A DNA stretch of 64,000 nucleotides from the NCBI RefSeq assembly GCF_016827675.1, contig NZ_JAERJA010000002.1, positions 1 through 64,000 of the forward strand, written 5' to 3'. Numbering within the stretch: position 1 is the stretch's first letter; every line of letters starts with the position of its first letter. The notes below the pieces were generated by a model that was given only the letters and a program-made list of their open reading frames with translations, was not told the DNA's origin and did not search any database. This document shows positions 12,451-21,599 of this stretch, piece after piece. Position numbers and translations under genes: made by a program. The stretch is from Nocardioides limicola. Lineage in GTDB: Bacteria > Actinomycetota > Actinomycetes > Propionibacteriales > Nocardioidaceae.

Positions 12451-13254
12451 TCAGTGTTCGTCGGCCAGCGCCTCGCCGATGTACATCGACGAGAGCAGGG
12501 TGAACACGTAGGCCTGCAGGAACATCACGATCACTTCCAGGAAGCTCACCGCGATACCCAGCACGAACGCCAGCACGCCTGCGCCGGCGTACACGAAGTT
12601 GCCGGTGCCCAGCAGGTACCAGCCGCCGGTGGCGAAGAGCACCAACAGGATGTGGCCGGCGAACATGTTGCCGAACAGACGCAGCGTCAGGGTGGCCGGG
12701 CGCACGATGATGTTGGAGAGGAACTCCAACGGCACCAGCACCGGGGTGATCCACAGCGGGACGCCGGCGGGCACGGTGGCGTGCTTGAGGTAGCCCAGCG
12801 GGCCGTGCTTCCACATCCCGGCACCGATGTAGAGCAGCCAGGAGATGGCCGCCAGCGGGACGATGAACCCGATCCGCGAGAACGAGGGGAACTGGAGCAG
12901 CGGGATCAACGCGTAGTAGTTGTTGACCAGGATGAAGAGGAACAGCGCGAAGAGGTACGGCACGAACCGCATGAAGTGTGCGGAGCCGATGTTCTCGCGG
13001 GCGATCGAGTTGCGCACGAACCCGTAGACGGCCTCACCCGCGAACTGCAGGCGACCCGGCACCACCGCGGCGGGGCGGGACGAAAGCACCGTGAACGCGA
13101 TGATCAGCACCGCTGACAGGCAGAGCAGCAACATCGGCTTGGTGACCTCGCCGAACACCGGCGGGAGGTTGAAGATCTCCGGACCAGGGGCGTGAAAACC
13201 CGAACCGCCAGCGGCCTTGATCGTGGCCGCTGCCATCGAAGCGGTGACGCTCAC
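12451..13254 (-). CDS. atpB: ATP synthase Fo a subunit
   Basis: This is the proton-channel subunit, about 267 aa. Motifs include HAPGPEIFNLPPVFGEVTKP near the N-terminus and LRLFGNMFAGHILL with the essential Arg facing the c ring. The last helix contains YVFTLLSSMYIGEAL. Six hydrophobic segments can be seen. The GTG at 13254 is chosen because AGGAG lies 5 bp upstream; an ATG 18 bp further in is the alternative, and the open frame to 13302 lacks a better start. Confidence 0.95.
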   Translation of the reverse strand: MSVTASMAAATIKAAGGSGFHAPGPEIFNLPPVFGEVTKPMLLLCLSAVLIIAFTVLSSRPAAVVPGRLQFAGEAVYGFVRNSIARENIGSAHFMRFVPYLFALFLFILVNNYYALIPLLQFPSFSRIGFIVPLAAISWLLYIGAGMWKHGPLGYLKHATVPAGVPLWITPVLVPLEFLSNIIVRPATLTLRLFGNMFAGHILLVLFATGGWYLLGTGNFVYAGAGVLAFVLGIAVSFLEVIVMFLQAYVFTLLSSMYIGEALADEH

Positions 13255-13267
13255 TCTCTCTCCTGCC

Positions 13268-13510
13268 TTAGCTCTGACTGCTGTGCTTGGCGGATATGCC
13301 ACCGAACCGCGCGATGGTCATGTAGATCCCCAGGCCGGCTCCGACGAGCACCCCGATGGCCACCAGGAACGTGGTTCCCAGCCACCAATCGAGCGCCCAG
13401 CCGATCAGACCGTAGAACAGCACACCCGCAACGAGGTAGCCCAGGGCCTGCCATGGGCTGCCCGGAGGTGAGTCGCTGGAGTCTGCGGAAGGGGTCTGCT
13501 GCTGAGCCAT
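13268..13510 (-). CDS. AtpZ/AtpI-like small membrane protein of the ATP synthase operon
   Basis: The 80-residue protein has two hydrophobic helices: LGYLVAGVLFYGLIGWALDW and FLVAIGVLVGAGLGIYMTIA. The GxxxDxxxGT-like middle (GWALDWWLGTTF) is typical of the AtpZ/AtpI family, proposed to help c-ring assembly or carry cations. It lies 13 bp upstream of atpB and begins MAQQQTPSADSSDS, a polar tail. Confidence 0.88.
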   Translation of the reverse strand: MAQQQTPSADSSDSPPGSPWQALGYLVAGVLFYGLIGWALDWWLGTTFLVAIGVLVGAGLGIYMTIARFGGISAKHSSQS

Positions 13511-13540
13511 CGCGCCCCGGACGATAGCAGGCCCGGCGGG

Positions 13541-14014
13541 TCATCGCGCACCCGCCTCGGGAAGGTCGAAGATCGGCACCCGGGAGCGCGTCGCCGAGGT
13601 GATCTGGACCGTCACCCAGACCAGCGTGCAGAGCACCAGCAGGGCGGCGAGCCAGGCCCGGTGGACGGTCCCGTCGTCGAGCACGCCGCTGCCTTCGAGC
13701 TGGACGAAGATCAGCGCCGCCAGCAACACCTGGGAGACGTAGGTGAGCAACGCCACCACCAGCGCCAGCGACGGCATCACTCGGGCGGCCACATAGACGA
13801 CCAGGGCACCGACGACGAAGATGCCCCCGGCCATGGTGGCACCGATCCCGGCGCCCCACGCTGCGGGAGCGCCGACCAGCAGCGCACCGGTCACGGCCGC
13901 CAGAACACCCAGCACCAGGCAGGAAGCGCCCACCCAGACGGCGATCCGCAACTGCGGGTCGCCGACGGTGACGCCGACCGCTGACGCGGCCCGGGAGTCC
14001 TCCGTGGTCGACAT
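13541..14014 (-). CDS. atpI: ATP synthase protein I-like four-helix membrane protein
   Basis: The 157-residue protein has four hydrophobic segments (for example VWVGASCLVLGVLAAVTGAL and MPSLALVVALLTYVSQVLLA). In mycobacteria the equivalent slot, between wecA and atpB, holds an AtpI-type protein. The ATG at 14014 is favoured by GAGGAAGAGG upstream; an in-frame ATG at 14053 has no ribosome binding site. The family name is inferred from position, size and topology, since sequence motifs are weak. Confidence 0.75.
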   Translation of the reverse strand: MSTTEDSRAASAVGVTVGDPQLRIAVWVGASCLVLGVLAAVTGALLVGAPAAWGAGIGATMAGGIFVVGALVVYVAARVMPSLALVVALLTYVSQVLLAALIFVQLEGSGVLDDGTVHRAWLAALLVLCTLVWVTVQITSATRSRVPIFDLPEAGAR

Positions 14015-14142
14015 GGGGTGGTTGGCCTCTTCCTCGACGGGGGTGCTCGTCATGACCGCGTGGGCGCGCGTGGCTCTGGCCGACCGCGCCACCGATCGCT
14101 TGTGAAAACTAGCACAAAGTCGGGGAGGGGTGAATATGGGGG

Positions 14143-15282
14143 CTACGCCTGCACCTCGGCGGTGAGCGTGGGCTCCTTGAGCCGCGGCAGCACGAAGGTG
14201 ACCGTCACCGTCACGGCCGCCATCACGCCGAGCCCGGTCCACATCACCGGGCCGCTGTAGAGGCTCGCCGTCACCGCGCCGAAGGCGATCAGGCCCGCCC
14301 ACATCCACATGATCAACACTGCCCGCCGTTGCGAGTGGCCGATCTCGAGAAGCCGGTGGTGGAGGTGCTGCTTGTCCGGCGCGAACGGTGACCGCCCCGC
14401 CCTGGTACGCCGGATCACCGCGAGCACCAGATCCGCCAGCGGCACGATCAGGATCAGCAGCGGCAGCGCCAGCGGGAGCACGATCGGCAGCAGGCTCGCC
14501 TCCGAGCCGGCCGCGCCGCGGGTCACGTCGGCGGCGGGGAACTGCCCGGTCAGGGTCACCGCCGCTCCGGAGAGCACCAACCCGATCAGCATCGACCCCG
14601 AGTCACCCATGAAGAGCCTCGCCGGATGGAAGTTGTGCACCATGAAGCCGCCGCAGGCGCCTGCCAGCGCCGCGCACAACAGCGCCCCGGTGATCGCCAG
14701 GGACTGCTCGTTGACCGCGGCCAACTGGTAACAGAAGAGGAAGAAGGCCACTGCACCGATGCCGACCACCCCGGCCGCCAACCCGTCCAGGCCGTCGACG
14801 AAGTTGACGGCGTTGACGGTGGCGGTGACCACGAAGACGGTGAGCAGTCCCCCCTGGGCGGCGTCCAGGGTGAGCACTCCGCCGCCGGCCTGGGGCAGGA
14901 AGTAGTACTGGACACCGAGGAGCACCAGCACTCCGGCGGCCAGGAGCTGTCCACCGAGCTTCATCAGGGCGTCGATGTCGAAGATGTCGTCGATCACCCC
15001 GACCAGGCAGATGATCGCCCCGGCCAGCAGCACCACCTTGGCCGGCCCGAAGACCCGCTCGCCGCCCAGCGACAGGAACGGCAGCTGGGTGGCCACCAGG
15101 TAGGCGGCCAGCAGGCCGCCGAGCATCGCCAGCCCGCCCAGGTACGGGATCGGTTCGTCGTGCACGTCCCGGTCCCGCACTCCGGCCACCGCCCCGGTGC
15201 GCAACGCGATCTCCCGGGCGATGACGGTCAACAGGTAGGTGACGACGGCGGCCACCAGGAAGACGAGCAGGTATTCACGCAC
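14143..15282 (-). CDS. wecA: Undecaprenyl-phosphate GlcNAc-1-phosphate transferase (WecA-like)
   Basis: This is a polyprenyl-phosphate hexose-1-P transferase (379 aa, about 11 membrane helices) that starts cell-wall glycopolymer or arabinogalactan-linker synthesis. Family motifs are GVIDDIFDID (catalytic Asp pair), NAVNFVDGLDGLAAG, FHPARLFMGDSGSM and the HLHHRL loop. The GTG at 15282 has GGAG 6 bp upstream and gives the usual VREYLLVFLVAAVV start; it overlaps the tsaC end by 8 bp. The same gene order (tsaC-wecA-atpI-atpB) occurs in mycobacteria. Confidence 0.93.
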   Translation of the reverse strand: MREYLLVFLVAAVVTYLLTVIAREIALRTGAVAGVRDRDVHDEPIPYLGGLAMLGGLLAAYLVATQLPFLSLGGERVFGPAKVVLLAGAIICLVGVIDDIFDIDALMKLGGQLLAAGVLVLLGVQYYFLPQAGGGVLTLDAAQGGLLTVFVVTATVNAVNFVDGLDGLAAGVVGIGAVAFFLFCYQLAAVNEQSLAITGALLCAALAGACGGFMVHNFHPARLFMGDSGSMLIGLVLSGAAVTLTGQFPAADVTRGAAGSEASLLPIVLPLALPLLILIVPLADLVLAVIRRTRAGRSPFAPDKQHLHHRLLEIGHSQRRAVLIMWMWAGLIAFGAVTASLYSGPVMWTGLGVMAAVTVTVTFVLPRLKEPTLTAEVQA

Positions 15283-15955
15283 CCGGGGCTCCGGGGTCGG
15301 CCTCATCGTCGAGTCGGATGTCGAAGCGGGCGAGTACGCCGTTGATCTCCTCCGACCCGATCGCTCCCGCACGCAGCACTCGCACCGTGTCGCTGGTGAC
15401 GTCGAGGATGGTCGAGGCGACCCCTCCCGGGCTCGGTCCGTCGTCCACGATCACCTCCACGGCGTCGCCGAGCATCTCGTCGGCCGCGTCGGCTGTGGTC
15501 GCTGCCGGGTGCCCGGACAGGTTCGCCGAGCTCACCGCCAGCGGCCCGGTGCGCTCCAGCACTGCCAACGCCACGGGATGGTCGGGCATCCGGACCGCCA
15601 CGGTGCCGCGGGTCTCCCCCAGGTCCCAGCGCAGCGAGGCCTGCTGGTGACAGACCAGGGTCAGCGGGCCGGGCCAGAACTCGTCGGCCAGCGCGCGCAC
15701 CACGTCGGTGAGCCGGGTGGCCAGCGCATCCAGCGTGGCACTCGCCCCGATCAGCACCGGTGGCGGCATCTCTCGCCCCCGGCCCTTGGCTGCCAGCAGT
15801 CCGGCCACCGCATCGGGGTCGAAGGCATCGGCGGCGACGCCGTACACGGTGTCGGTGGGCAACACCACCAGCGTGCCCCCGCGGATCGCCTCCGTGGCGG
15901 CGGCCAGCGCGGCCTCGAGTTGCTGGTCGTCCCCGACCGGGTACCTGATCGCCAT
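15275..15955 (-). CDS. tsaC: L-threonylcarbamoyladenylate synthase (Sua5/YwlC/TsaC)
   Basis: The 226-residue enzyme makes threonylcarbamoyl-AMP from threonine, bicarbonate and ATP for the t6A37 modification of ANN-decoding tRNAs. The YrdC fold motifs are clear: LPTDTVYGVAADAF, AAKGRGREMPPPVLIG, FWPGPLTLV, VAVRMPDHPVALAVL and AVSSANLSGHPAA. It lacks the extra C-terminal Sua5 domain, so it is the short TsaC form. It lies 4 bp downstream of prmC and overlaps wecA. Confidence 0.94.
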   Translation of the reverse strand: MAIRYPVGDDQQLEAALAAATEAIRGGTLVVLPTDTVYGVAADAFDPDAVAGLLAAKGRGREMPPPVLIGASATLDALATRLTDVVRALADEFWPGPLTLVCHQQASLRWDLGETRGTVAVRMPDHPVALAVLERTGPLAVSSANLSGHPAATTADAADEMLGDAVEVIVDDGPSPGGVASTILDVTSDTVRVLRAGAIGSEEINGVLARFDIRLDDEADPGAPGA

Positions 15956-15959
15956 GGGG

Positions 15960-16814
15960 TCATCGTGCCAGTCGCGCCGTGGTGAACCGCGGACGACCGG
16001 CCAGATCGCGGTGGTCGCGGATCCGGGCCCAGTCCCCGGTGGCCGCGAAGACGCCGGGCACGGCGTCGCCCTGCTCGTCGGCGTGCTCCACGCCCACCAC
16101 TCCCCCGCTGCTGAGCAGCAGGGCGGCCCGGCGAGCGATCACCCGGATCGCATCCAGGCCGTCGACCCCGGAGAAGAGCGCCATCGCCGGGTCGTGGTCG
16201 CGCGCCTCGGGAGCCACCGACGCCCACGCCTCCAAGGGGATGTACGGCGGGTTGGAGACCACCACGTGCACCTGCCCCGTCAACTCGTCGAAGGCCTCGG
16301 CCAGGTCACCGAGGCGCAGGTCGACCCCGGAGCCGGCCAGGTTGCGCTCCGCCCACGCATGCGCCTGCGGGTCCAGCTCCACGGCGTACACCTGCGCGCC
16401 GGGCACCTCGTGCGCCACCGACGCGGCAATGGCGCCGGAGCCGGTGCACAGGTCGACGACGATCGGCGTCAGCCCCTGGCGGTGCACCTGCTCGGCCGCA
16501 TCGACCGCCCAGCCGGCCAGCAGCTCCGTCTCCGGCCGAGGCACGAAGACGCCGGGTCCGACGGCCAGTTCCAGGTAGCGGAAGCCGGCCACTCCGGTGA
16601 GGTGCTGGAGCGGCTCGCGGGCCGCCCGCCGCTGCACCAGCAGGTCGAGGGCCGATCGTTGCGCCTCGGTGACCTCGTCGACGAGCAGCAGTCCGCCCGT
16701 GCCGACGCCGAGGACATGGCTCAGCAACAGTTCGGCGTCGCGGTGGGCCGACGGTACGCCGGCCTCGTCGAGGCGGAGGGCAGCCTCACGGATCAGGTGT
16801 CGGGGGGTGGCCAT
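15960..16814 (-). CDS. prmC: Release factor glutamine methyltransferase (HemK family)
   Basis: PrmC N5-methylates the glutamine of the GGQ motif in release factors, and it directly follows prfA here, its substrate's gene. The 284-aa protein has an N-terminal helical domain (SAHRDAELLLSHVLG; PLQHLTGVAGFRYLEL), the SAM site VVDLCTGSGAIAASVA, and the catalytic VVSNPPYIP motif that binds the target glutamine. The ATG at 16814 (MATPRHLIREAAL) fits the family; a GTG at 16829 is possible. Confidence 0.95.
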   Translation of the reverse strand: MATPRHLIREAALRLDEAGVPSAHRDAELLLSHVLGVGTGGLLLVDEVTEAQRSALDLLVQRRAAREPLQHLTGVAGFRYLELAVGPGVFVPRPETELLAGWAVDAAEQVHRQGLTPIVVDLCTGSGAIAASVAHEVPGAQVYAVELDPQAHAWAERNLAGSGVDLRLGDLAEAFDELTGQVHVVVSNPPYIPLEAWASVAPEARDHDPAMALFSGVDGLDAIRVIARRAALLLSSGGVVGVEHADEQGDAVPGVFAATGDWARIRDHRDLAGRPRFTTARLAR

Positions 16815-16838
16815 GCTCAACCGCCGCACCCGACCGGG

Positions 16839-17921
16839 TCAGCCACCCGCCTGCTCCAGGGCCTCGAACCGGGCGGCGAGGTCAGCCTTGACGCAGGACT
16901 CCACGACGGCATCGAGGTCGCCGTCGAGGACCGTGTCGAGGTTGTAGGACTTGTAGCCGGTGCGGTGGTCGGAGATCCGGTTCTCGGGGAAGTTGTAGGT
17001 GCGGATCCGCTCCGAGCGATCCACGGTGCGCACCTGCAGCCGCCGGGCGTCGCTGGCCTCGGCCTGGGCGGCCTCGTTCGCTGCGGCGAGCAGTCGGGCA
17101 CGCAGGATCCGCATCGCCTGCTCCCGGTTCTGCAGTTGGCTCTTCTCGTTCTGACAACTCACCACGATGCCGGTGGGCAGATGGGTGATCCGGACCGCCG
17201 AATCGGTGGTGTTCACGCTCTGGCCACCAGGGCCCGAGGAACGGAACACGTCGATGCGCAGGTCGTTGGGGTCGACCTCGACGTCGATCTGCTCGGCTTC
17301 GGGCATCACCAGGACGCCGGCTGCCGAGGTGTGCACCCGCCCCTGGGACTCGGTCACCGGCACCCGTTGCACCCGGTGCACGCCACCCTCGAACTTGAGC
17401 AGCGCGAAGGGGGCCTCCCCGGGACCTGGGGTCCCCTTGGCCTGCACGGCCACGGTGACCGACTTGTAGCCTCCGAGGTCGGACTCGGTGGCATCGAGCA
17501 CCTCGGTGCGCCAGCCGCGTCGCTCCGCCCAGCGCAGGTACATCCGCAGCAGGTCGCCGGCGAACAGTGCCGACTCCTCACCGCCCTCACCCGACTTCAC
17601 CTCGATGAGGGCGTCCTTGGCATCGGCCGGGTCGCGGGGCACCAGCATCTCGCGGAGTCGCTCCGCGACCTGCGCCCGCTCGACGTCGAGGCGCAGCGCC
17701 TCGGCGGCGAAGGAGTCGTCCTCGCCGCCGAGTTCGCGGGCGGCTTCGGCGTCGTCGCCGAGGCGGATCCATTCGCGCCAGGTGCGCACGATGGCCGAGA
17801 CCTCGGCGTACCGCTGATTCAGGCGCTTCGCGAGCACCTGATCACCATGGGTGGTCGGGTCGGCGAGACGCTGCTCAAGCTCGGCAGCCTCGTCGACCAG
17901 ACCGGCGACGGCCTCAAACAC
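16839..17921 (-). CDS. prfA: Peptide chain release factor 1
   Basis: RF1 reads UAA and UAG and triggers peptide release. The roughly 360-aa protein has [20 protein letters not shown] with the GGQ motif. The PxT-type codon-recognition region [14 protein letters not shown] and the [12 protein letters not shown]-terminal motif are also present. The longer frame reaches 18050, but it overlaps rpmE. The GTG at 17921 ([19 protein letters not shown]) gives the standard length and a 20-bp gap after rpmE. Confidence 0.96.
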   Translation of the reverse strand: MFEAVAGLVDEAAELEQRLADPTTHGDQVLAKRLNQRYAEVSAIVRTWREWIRLGDDAEAARELGGEDDSFAAEALRLDVERAQVAERLREMLVPRDPADAKDALIEVKSGEGGEESALFAGDLLRMYLRWAERRGWRTEVLDATESDLGGYKSVTVAVQAKGTPGPGEAPFALLKFEGGVHRVQRVPVTESQGRVHTSAAGVLVMPEAEQIDVEVDPNDLRIDVFRSSGPGGQSVNTTDSAVRITHLPTGIVVSCQNEKSQLQNREQAMRILRARLLAAANEAAQAEASDARRLQVRTVDRSERIRTYNFPENRISDHRTGYKSYNLDTVLDGDLDAVVESCVKADLAARFEALEQAGG

Positions 17922-17941
17922 GGGCTCGTCCGCCCCAGTGG

Positions 17942-18160
17942 CTACTTGCTCTCCTTGGCCTTGGAGTAGCGAGCCTCGAAGCGAGCCACGCGGCCGCCGG
18001 TGTCGAGGATCTTCTGCTTGCCCGTGTAGAAGGGGTGGCACTGCGAGCACACGTCAGCGCGGATGTTTCCCTCGGGGGCGGTGCTGTGGGTGGTGAACGT
18101 CGCGCCACAGGTGCAGGTGACCGTGGTCTCGATGTACTCCGGGTGGATGTCCTTCTTCAT
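17942..18160 (-). CDS. rpmE: 50S ribosomal protein L31
   Basis: This is a 72-residue L31 starting [19 protein letters not shown]. It is the zinc-containing (C+) form, with CTCGATF early and [15 protein letters not shown] later, so it would be expressed when zinc is sufficient and can act as a zinc reserve. The ATG at 18160 has GAGAGGA upstream. It heads the rpmE-prfA-prmC group. Confidence 0.97.
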   Translation of the reverse strand: MKKDIHPEYIETTVTCTCGATFTTHSTAPEGNIRADVCSQCHPFYTGKQKILDTGGRVARFEARYSKAKESK

Positions 18161-18230
18161 GATGTCCTCTCTCATCGGCGCCGGGTCGGCGCGAGCTCGG
18201 ATGCTCAGCGACGGGAACCGGGACCGACCC

Positions 18231-19415
18231 TCAAGTGTGCCACTGCGATCCAGTGACACGAAATCTGGGTCGGACCACCGTGAAGGCGAGCACTGCGGCC
18301 AACCCGGCCATCACCATCATCACCACGCCCATGGGCAGGGCGTTCCCGGTGCCGAAGGCACCGACCAACGGTGCCACCAGCGCACCGATCCCGAACTGGA
18401 AGAAGCCCAGGACCGCGGCGGCGGTGCCGGCCTCGCCCCCGTGGGCATCCAGGGCCAGCGCCGGCGTGTTCGGCATCGAGAAGCCCGCAGCCCCCATCAC
18501 GATCGCCAGCGGCAGCAGCACTCCGGCGAGACCACCGAACCCGGTGGCCGCGGACACCGTCAGCGCGACGCCCCCGGTCAGTGCCGCGAGGATGCCGCCG
18601 GTCAGCACGTCGACCATCCGGAAGCGGCGCAACAGGATCGGGTTGATCTGGGAGCCGACCACGAACCCGGCCGCATTGGCTCCGAAGATCAGCGCGAAGG
18701 TCCGTTCGGAGACGCCGAAACCCTCCTGGAGCACGAAGCTCGCGCCGGCCACGTAGGCGAACAGGGTGGCCATCATCGCGCCACCGATGGTCGCCAGCGC
18801 CACGAACTGGGGCTCCCTGAGCAGCATGCGATAGGCAGCGGCGATCGCCACCGGTCGAGCCTGGCGTCGTCGTGCCGGTGGCAGCGACTCCTCCATGCCG
18901 GTCACCGCCACCACGATCAGCAGCAGCGCCACGGCGGCCAGGACCAGGAAGATCACCGGCCAGTCGAACCAGGTCAGCAGCACACCGCCCAAGGACGGGG
19001 CGATGATCGGCGCGAGCCCGATGACCAGGATCAATCGCGCCATCAGGCGCGCCATCGCGATGCCGGAGAACCGGTCCCGCACCATCGCCATCGCCGTCAC
19101 CGAGACCGCCGCGCCGGCGAAGCCCTGCACCACCCGGAAGGCGGCGAGCACCTCGATCGTCGGCGCGATCGCACACGCGATGGAGGCCACCGCATGCACG
19201 GCGAGCCCGACGAGCAGCGGCCGGAGGCGTCCGAAGGCGTCCGACAGCGGCCCGATCACGAGCTGCCCCACGGCCAGCCCGGCAAGCATCCCGGTCAGCG
19301 TGAGCTGCACGGCGGAGCTGCTGGCGTCGAAGTCGCGGGCGATCCGGGGGAACGCCGGCAGGTACATGTCGATCGTGAGCGGCCCCAGGGCGATCAAACA
19401 CCCCAGGACCACCAC
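18231..19415 (-). CDS. MFS drug-efflux transporter (Bcr/CflA family)
   Basis: The 394-residue protein has 12 membrane helices. The first, [20 protein letters not shown], is the signature of the Bcr/CflA group of proton-driven efflux pumps. [14 protein letters not shown] is MFS motif A and [15 protein letters not shown] resembles motif C. The GTG at 19415 places the membrane segment at the very N-terminus. Family members usually have 15-20 more residues, which here could come from an upstream in-frame CTG overlapping the rho stop region. It is 56 bp after rho and may be co-transcribed. Substrate unknown. Confidence 0.88.
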   Translation of the reverse strand: MVVLGCLIALGPLTIDMYLPAFPRIARDFDASSSAVQLTLTGMLAGLAVGQLVIGPLSDAFGRLRPLLVGLAVHAVASIACAIAPTIEVLAAFRVVQGFAGAAVSVTAMAMVRDRFSGIAMARLMARLILVIGLAPIIAPSLGGVLLTWFDWPVIFLVLAAVALLLIVVAVTGMEESLPPARRRQARPVAIAAAYRMLLREPQFVALATIGGAMMATLFAYVAGASFVLQEGFGVSERTFALIFGANAAGFVVGSQINPILLRRFRMVDVLTGGILAALTGGVALTVSAATGFGGLAGVLLPLAIVMGAAGFSMPNTPALALDAHGGEAGTAAAVLGFFQFGIGALVAPLVGAFGTGNALPMGVVMMVMAGLAAVLAFTVVRPRFRVTGSQWHT

Positions 19416-19471
19416 GAATCGGACGTACCTGCCTCGACTCAGCGGCGCCGCAGCGGACGGGCCAACGGCAC

Positions 19472-21403
19472 TCAGTCGTCGCCGCCGACAGTCGGTGTGC
19501 TCTTCTGCACCTGCATCAGGAACTCCACGTTGCTCTGCGACTTCTTCAGTCGCTCGAGGAGCAGCTCCAGAGCCTGCTGGCCCTCCAGGCCGGACAGCAC
19601 CCGGCGAAGCTTCCAGACGATGGCGGTCTCTTCACGGCTCAGCAGGAGCTCTTCACGCCGAGTGCCGGACTGCACCGCGTCGATGGCCGGGAAGATCCGC
19701 TTGTCGGCGAACTCGCGACGCAGTCGGAGCTCCATGTTGCCGGTGCCCTTGAACTCCTCGAAGATCACCTCGTCCATCTTCGAACCGGTCTCGATGAGCG
19801 CGGTGGCGAGGATGGTGAGTGACCCGCCGTGCTCGATGTTGCGGGCAGCTCCGAAGAACTTCTTCGGCGGGTACAACGCGGACGAGTCGACCCCGCCGGA
19901 CAGGATCCGGCCGGACGCCGGGGCGGCCAGGTTGTAGGCACGGCCCAGTCGGGTGATGGAGTCGAGAAGCACCACCACGTCGTGCCCGAGCTCGACCAGC
20001 CGCTTCGCCCGCTCGATGGCGAGCTCGGCGACCATCGTGTGGTCGGTGGCCGGCCGGTCGAACGTGGAGGCGATCACCTCACCCTTGACGGTGCGCTGGA
20101 AGTCGGTGACCTCCTCGGGCCGCTCGTCCACCAGCACGATCATCAGGTGGCACTCGGGGTTGTTGGCACTGATCGAGTTGGCGATCGACTGCAGCACCAT
20201 CGTCTTGCCGGCCTTCGGCGGCGAGACGATGAGACCGCGCTGACCCTTGCCGATCGGTGCGGCGATGTCGATGACCCGACCGATCAGGTTCGCCGGGTCG
20301 GTCTCCAGACGGAGACGCTCGCTCGCGTGCAGCGGGGTGAACTTGGCGAACTCGGGGCGGTCCTTGGCCACCTCGGGGTCCATCCCGTTGACGCTGTCGA
20401 TGCGCACCATCGGGTTGAACTTCTCCTTGCGCTCGCCCTCGCGGGGCTGACGCACCTGACCGACGATCGCGTCGCCACGGCGGAGACCGAACTTGCGGAC
20501 CATGGACAGGGAGAGGTAGACGTCCTCGGTCCCGGGCAGGTAGCCACTGGTGCGGACGAACGCGTAGTTGTCCAGGACGTCGAGGATGCCCGCTGCGGGA
20601 AGCAGGATGTCGTCCTCGAGGATCTGGGTGTCCGGTTCGCTGCGGCTGCCGGCGGGACGCTGACGGTCCCGGCCGCGACGCCGCCGGTTGCGGCGGCTCT
20701 CCTCGTCCTCGCCCTGGCCCTGCTGGTCGCCCTGACCGCCGCGGCCCTGGCCCTGCTGGCCACCCTGGTCGCCCTGACCGCCGCGGCCCTGGCCCTGCTG
20801 GTCGCCACGGTTCTGCTGCTTCTGCTGACCCTGCTGGTCGCCGCGACCGCCGCGACCCTGGCCCTGCTGGTCGCCACGGTTCTGCTGCTTCTGCTGACCC
20901 TGCTGGTCGCCACGGTTCTGCTTCTGGGCACCCTGGCGGCCGGCACCCTTGGCCTGCTTGTCAGCACCCTGGTCCGACTGGCCGCCGTCCTGCTTGGGGC
21001 CGTCCTGCTTGGGGCCGTCCTGCTTGGGGCCGTCCTGCTTGGGGCCGTCCTGCTTGGGGCCGTCCTGCTTGGGGCCGTCCTGCTTGGGGCCGTCCTGCTT
21101 GGGGCCGTCCTGCTTCGAGCCGCTCTGCCTCTGACCAGCCTGCTTGGAACCGCTCTGGGTAGAACCGCTCTGGGCTGAACCACTCTGGGCCGCCTTGATG
21201 GCCTCGACCAGTTGGGCCTTCTTCATCGAGCCGGCACCAGCGATGCCGAGGCCGGCAGCCATGCCCTTGAGGTCAGCGATCAGCATGTTGTTGAGACCGC
21301 CACCGCGACGCTTGGGCGCAGCCTGCTCAGCAGGGGCCCCGGCAGACGTGCCTTCCGAGCCAGCGGCATCGGGCATCGCGGGATTGTTGATGGTTTCGGT
21401 CAC
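19472..21403 (-). CDS. rho: Transcription termination factor Rho with long disordered N-terminal insertion
   Basis: The hexameric RNA helicase that ends transcription has 643 aa, against 419 in E. coli. Residues 36-73 are the Rho N-terminal helical domain (LNNMLIADLKGMAAGLGIAG). About residues 75-262 are a low-complexity insert: nine KQDGP/KQDGG pentapeptides (97-141), then Gln/Gly/Arg/Asp repeats based on RGDQQGQ and QKQQN, then an Arg-rich patch (RRNRRRRGRDRQRP). The RNA-binding fold follows (ILLPAAGILDVLDNYAFVR), then the motor with SPPKAGKTMVLQ (Walker A), VDERPEEVTD, LLDSITRLGRAYN and the R-finger region. The GTG at 21403 has GGAAGG upstream. Inserts are common in actinobacterial Rho and bind RNA. 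The pentapeptide array is unusual. Confidence 0.97.
   Translation of the reverse strand: MTETINNPAMPDAAGSEGTSAGAPAEQAAPKRRGGGLNNMLIADLKGMAAGLGIAGAGSMKKAQLVEAIKAAQSGSAQSGSTQSGSKQAGQRQSGSKQDGPKQDGPKQDGPKQDGPKQDGPKQDGPKQDGPKQDGPKQDGGQSDQGADKQAKGAGRQGAQKQNRGDQQGQQKQQNRGDQQGQGRGGRGDQQGQQKQQNRGDQQGQGRGGQGDQGGQQGQGRGGQGDQQGQGEDEESRRNRRRRGRDRQRPAGSRSEPDTQILEDDILLPAAGILDVLDNYAFVRTSGYLPGTEDVYLSLSMVRKFGLRRGDAIVGQVRQPREGERKEKFNPMVRIDSVNGMDPEVAKDRPEFAKFTPLHASERLRLETDPANLIGRVIDIAAPIGKGQRGLIVSPPKAGKTMVLQSIANSISANNPECHLMIVLVDERPEEVTDFQRTVKGEVIASTFDRPATDHTMVAELAIERAKRLVELGHDVVVLLDSITRLGRAYNLAAPASGRILSGGVDSSALYPPKKFFGAARNIEHGGSLTILATALIETGSKMDEVIFEEFKGTGNMELRLRREFADKRIFPAIDAVQSGTRREELLLSREETAIVWKLRRVLSGLEGQQALELLLERLKKSQSNVEFLMQVQKSTPTVGGDD
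20981..21115. repeat. 15-bp coding minisatellite in rho (nine KQDGP units)
   Basis: A 15-bp unit (plus strand GCCGTCCTGCTTGGG) is repeated almost without change and encodes nine pentapeptides, KQDGP eight times and then KQDGG. Because 15 is divisible by 3, gain or loss of units keeps the frame. The near-identity at the DNA level, including third codon positions, suggests recent expansion. Confidence 0.93.
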
Positions 21404-21599
21404 GTGAGGTCCTTCCCACGTATAAGAGCCCGGATCGGGCTACGGTGAGTGCGATCCTCGATACGCGTCGGGCCCCTGCCGACGGCAGGCAACCACGGGT
21501 TGCTCACTGACGACGCTGGGGCAACGGTTCGAGGAGGATGTGCACCGAGGCGGAACAAGATCCGCTGGCGCCCCACGTCTCGAATGATCGAGAACGCAC
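21404..21599. other. rho-thrB intergenic region / rho leader
   Basis: This 196-bp stretch has no convincing gene. It holds the rho ribosome binding site at its start. A 6-bp inverted repeat, TCTCGA-ATGA-TCGAGA, lies at 21578-21593 just after the thrB stop and may be a weak terminator. Rho genes often have regulated leaders with autogenous attenuation, but I see no clear structure proving that here. Confidence 0.5.

Noticed and set aside
15708..17969. 753-codon plus-strand frame opposite tsaC, prmC and prfA
   Set aside because: It spans three real genes on the other strand and shows no domain.
20700..21130. Repeat array in rho considered as a CRISPR array
   Set aside because: Units are 15 bp, contiguous and in frame with no unique spacers, so it is a coding minisatellite.
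20284..21183. Frame rich in SRTAP repeats opposite or overlapping rho
   Set aside because: It is an out-of-frame reading of the 15-bp repeat and the Gln/Gly repeats. The rho frame is certain.
21404..21599. Gap before rho considered for a riboswitch or small RNA
   Set aside because: Only a 6-bp inverted repeat is visible. No conserved riboswitch core could be recognised.
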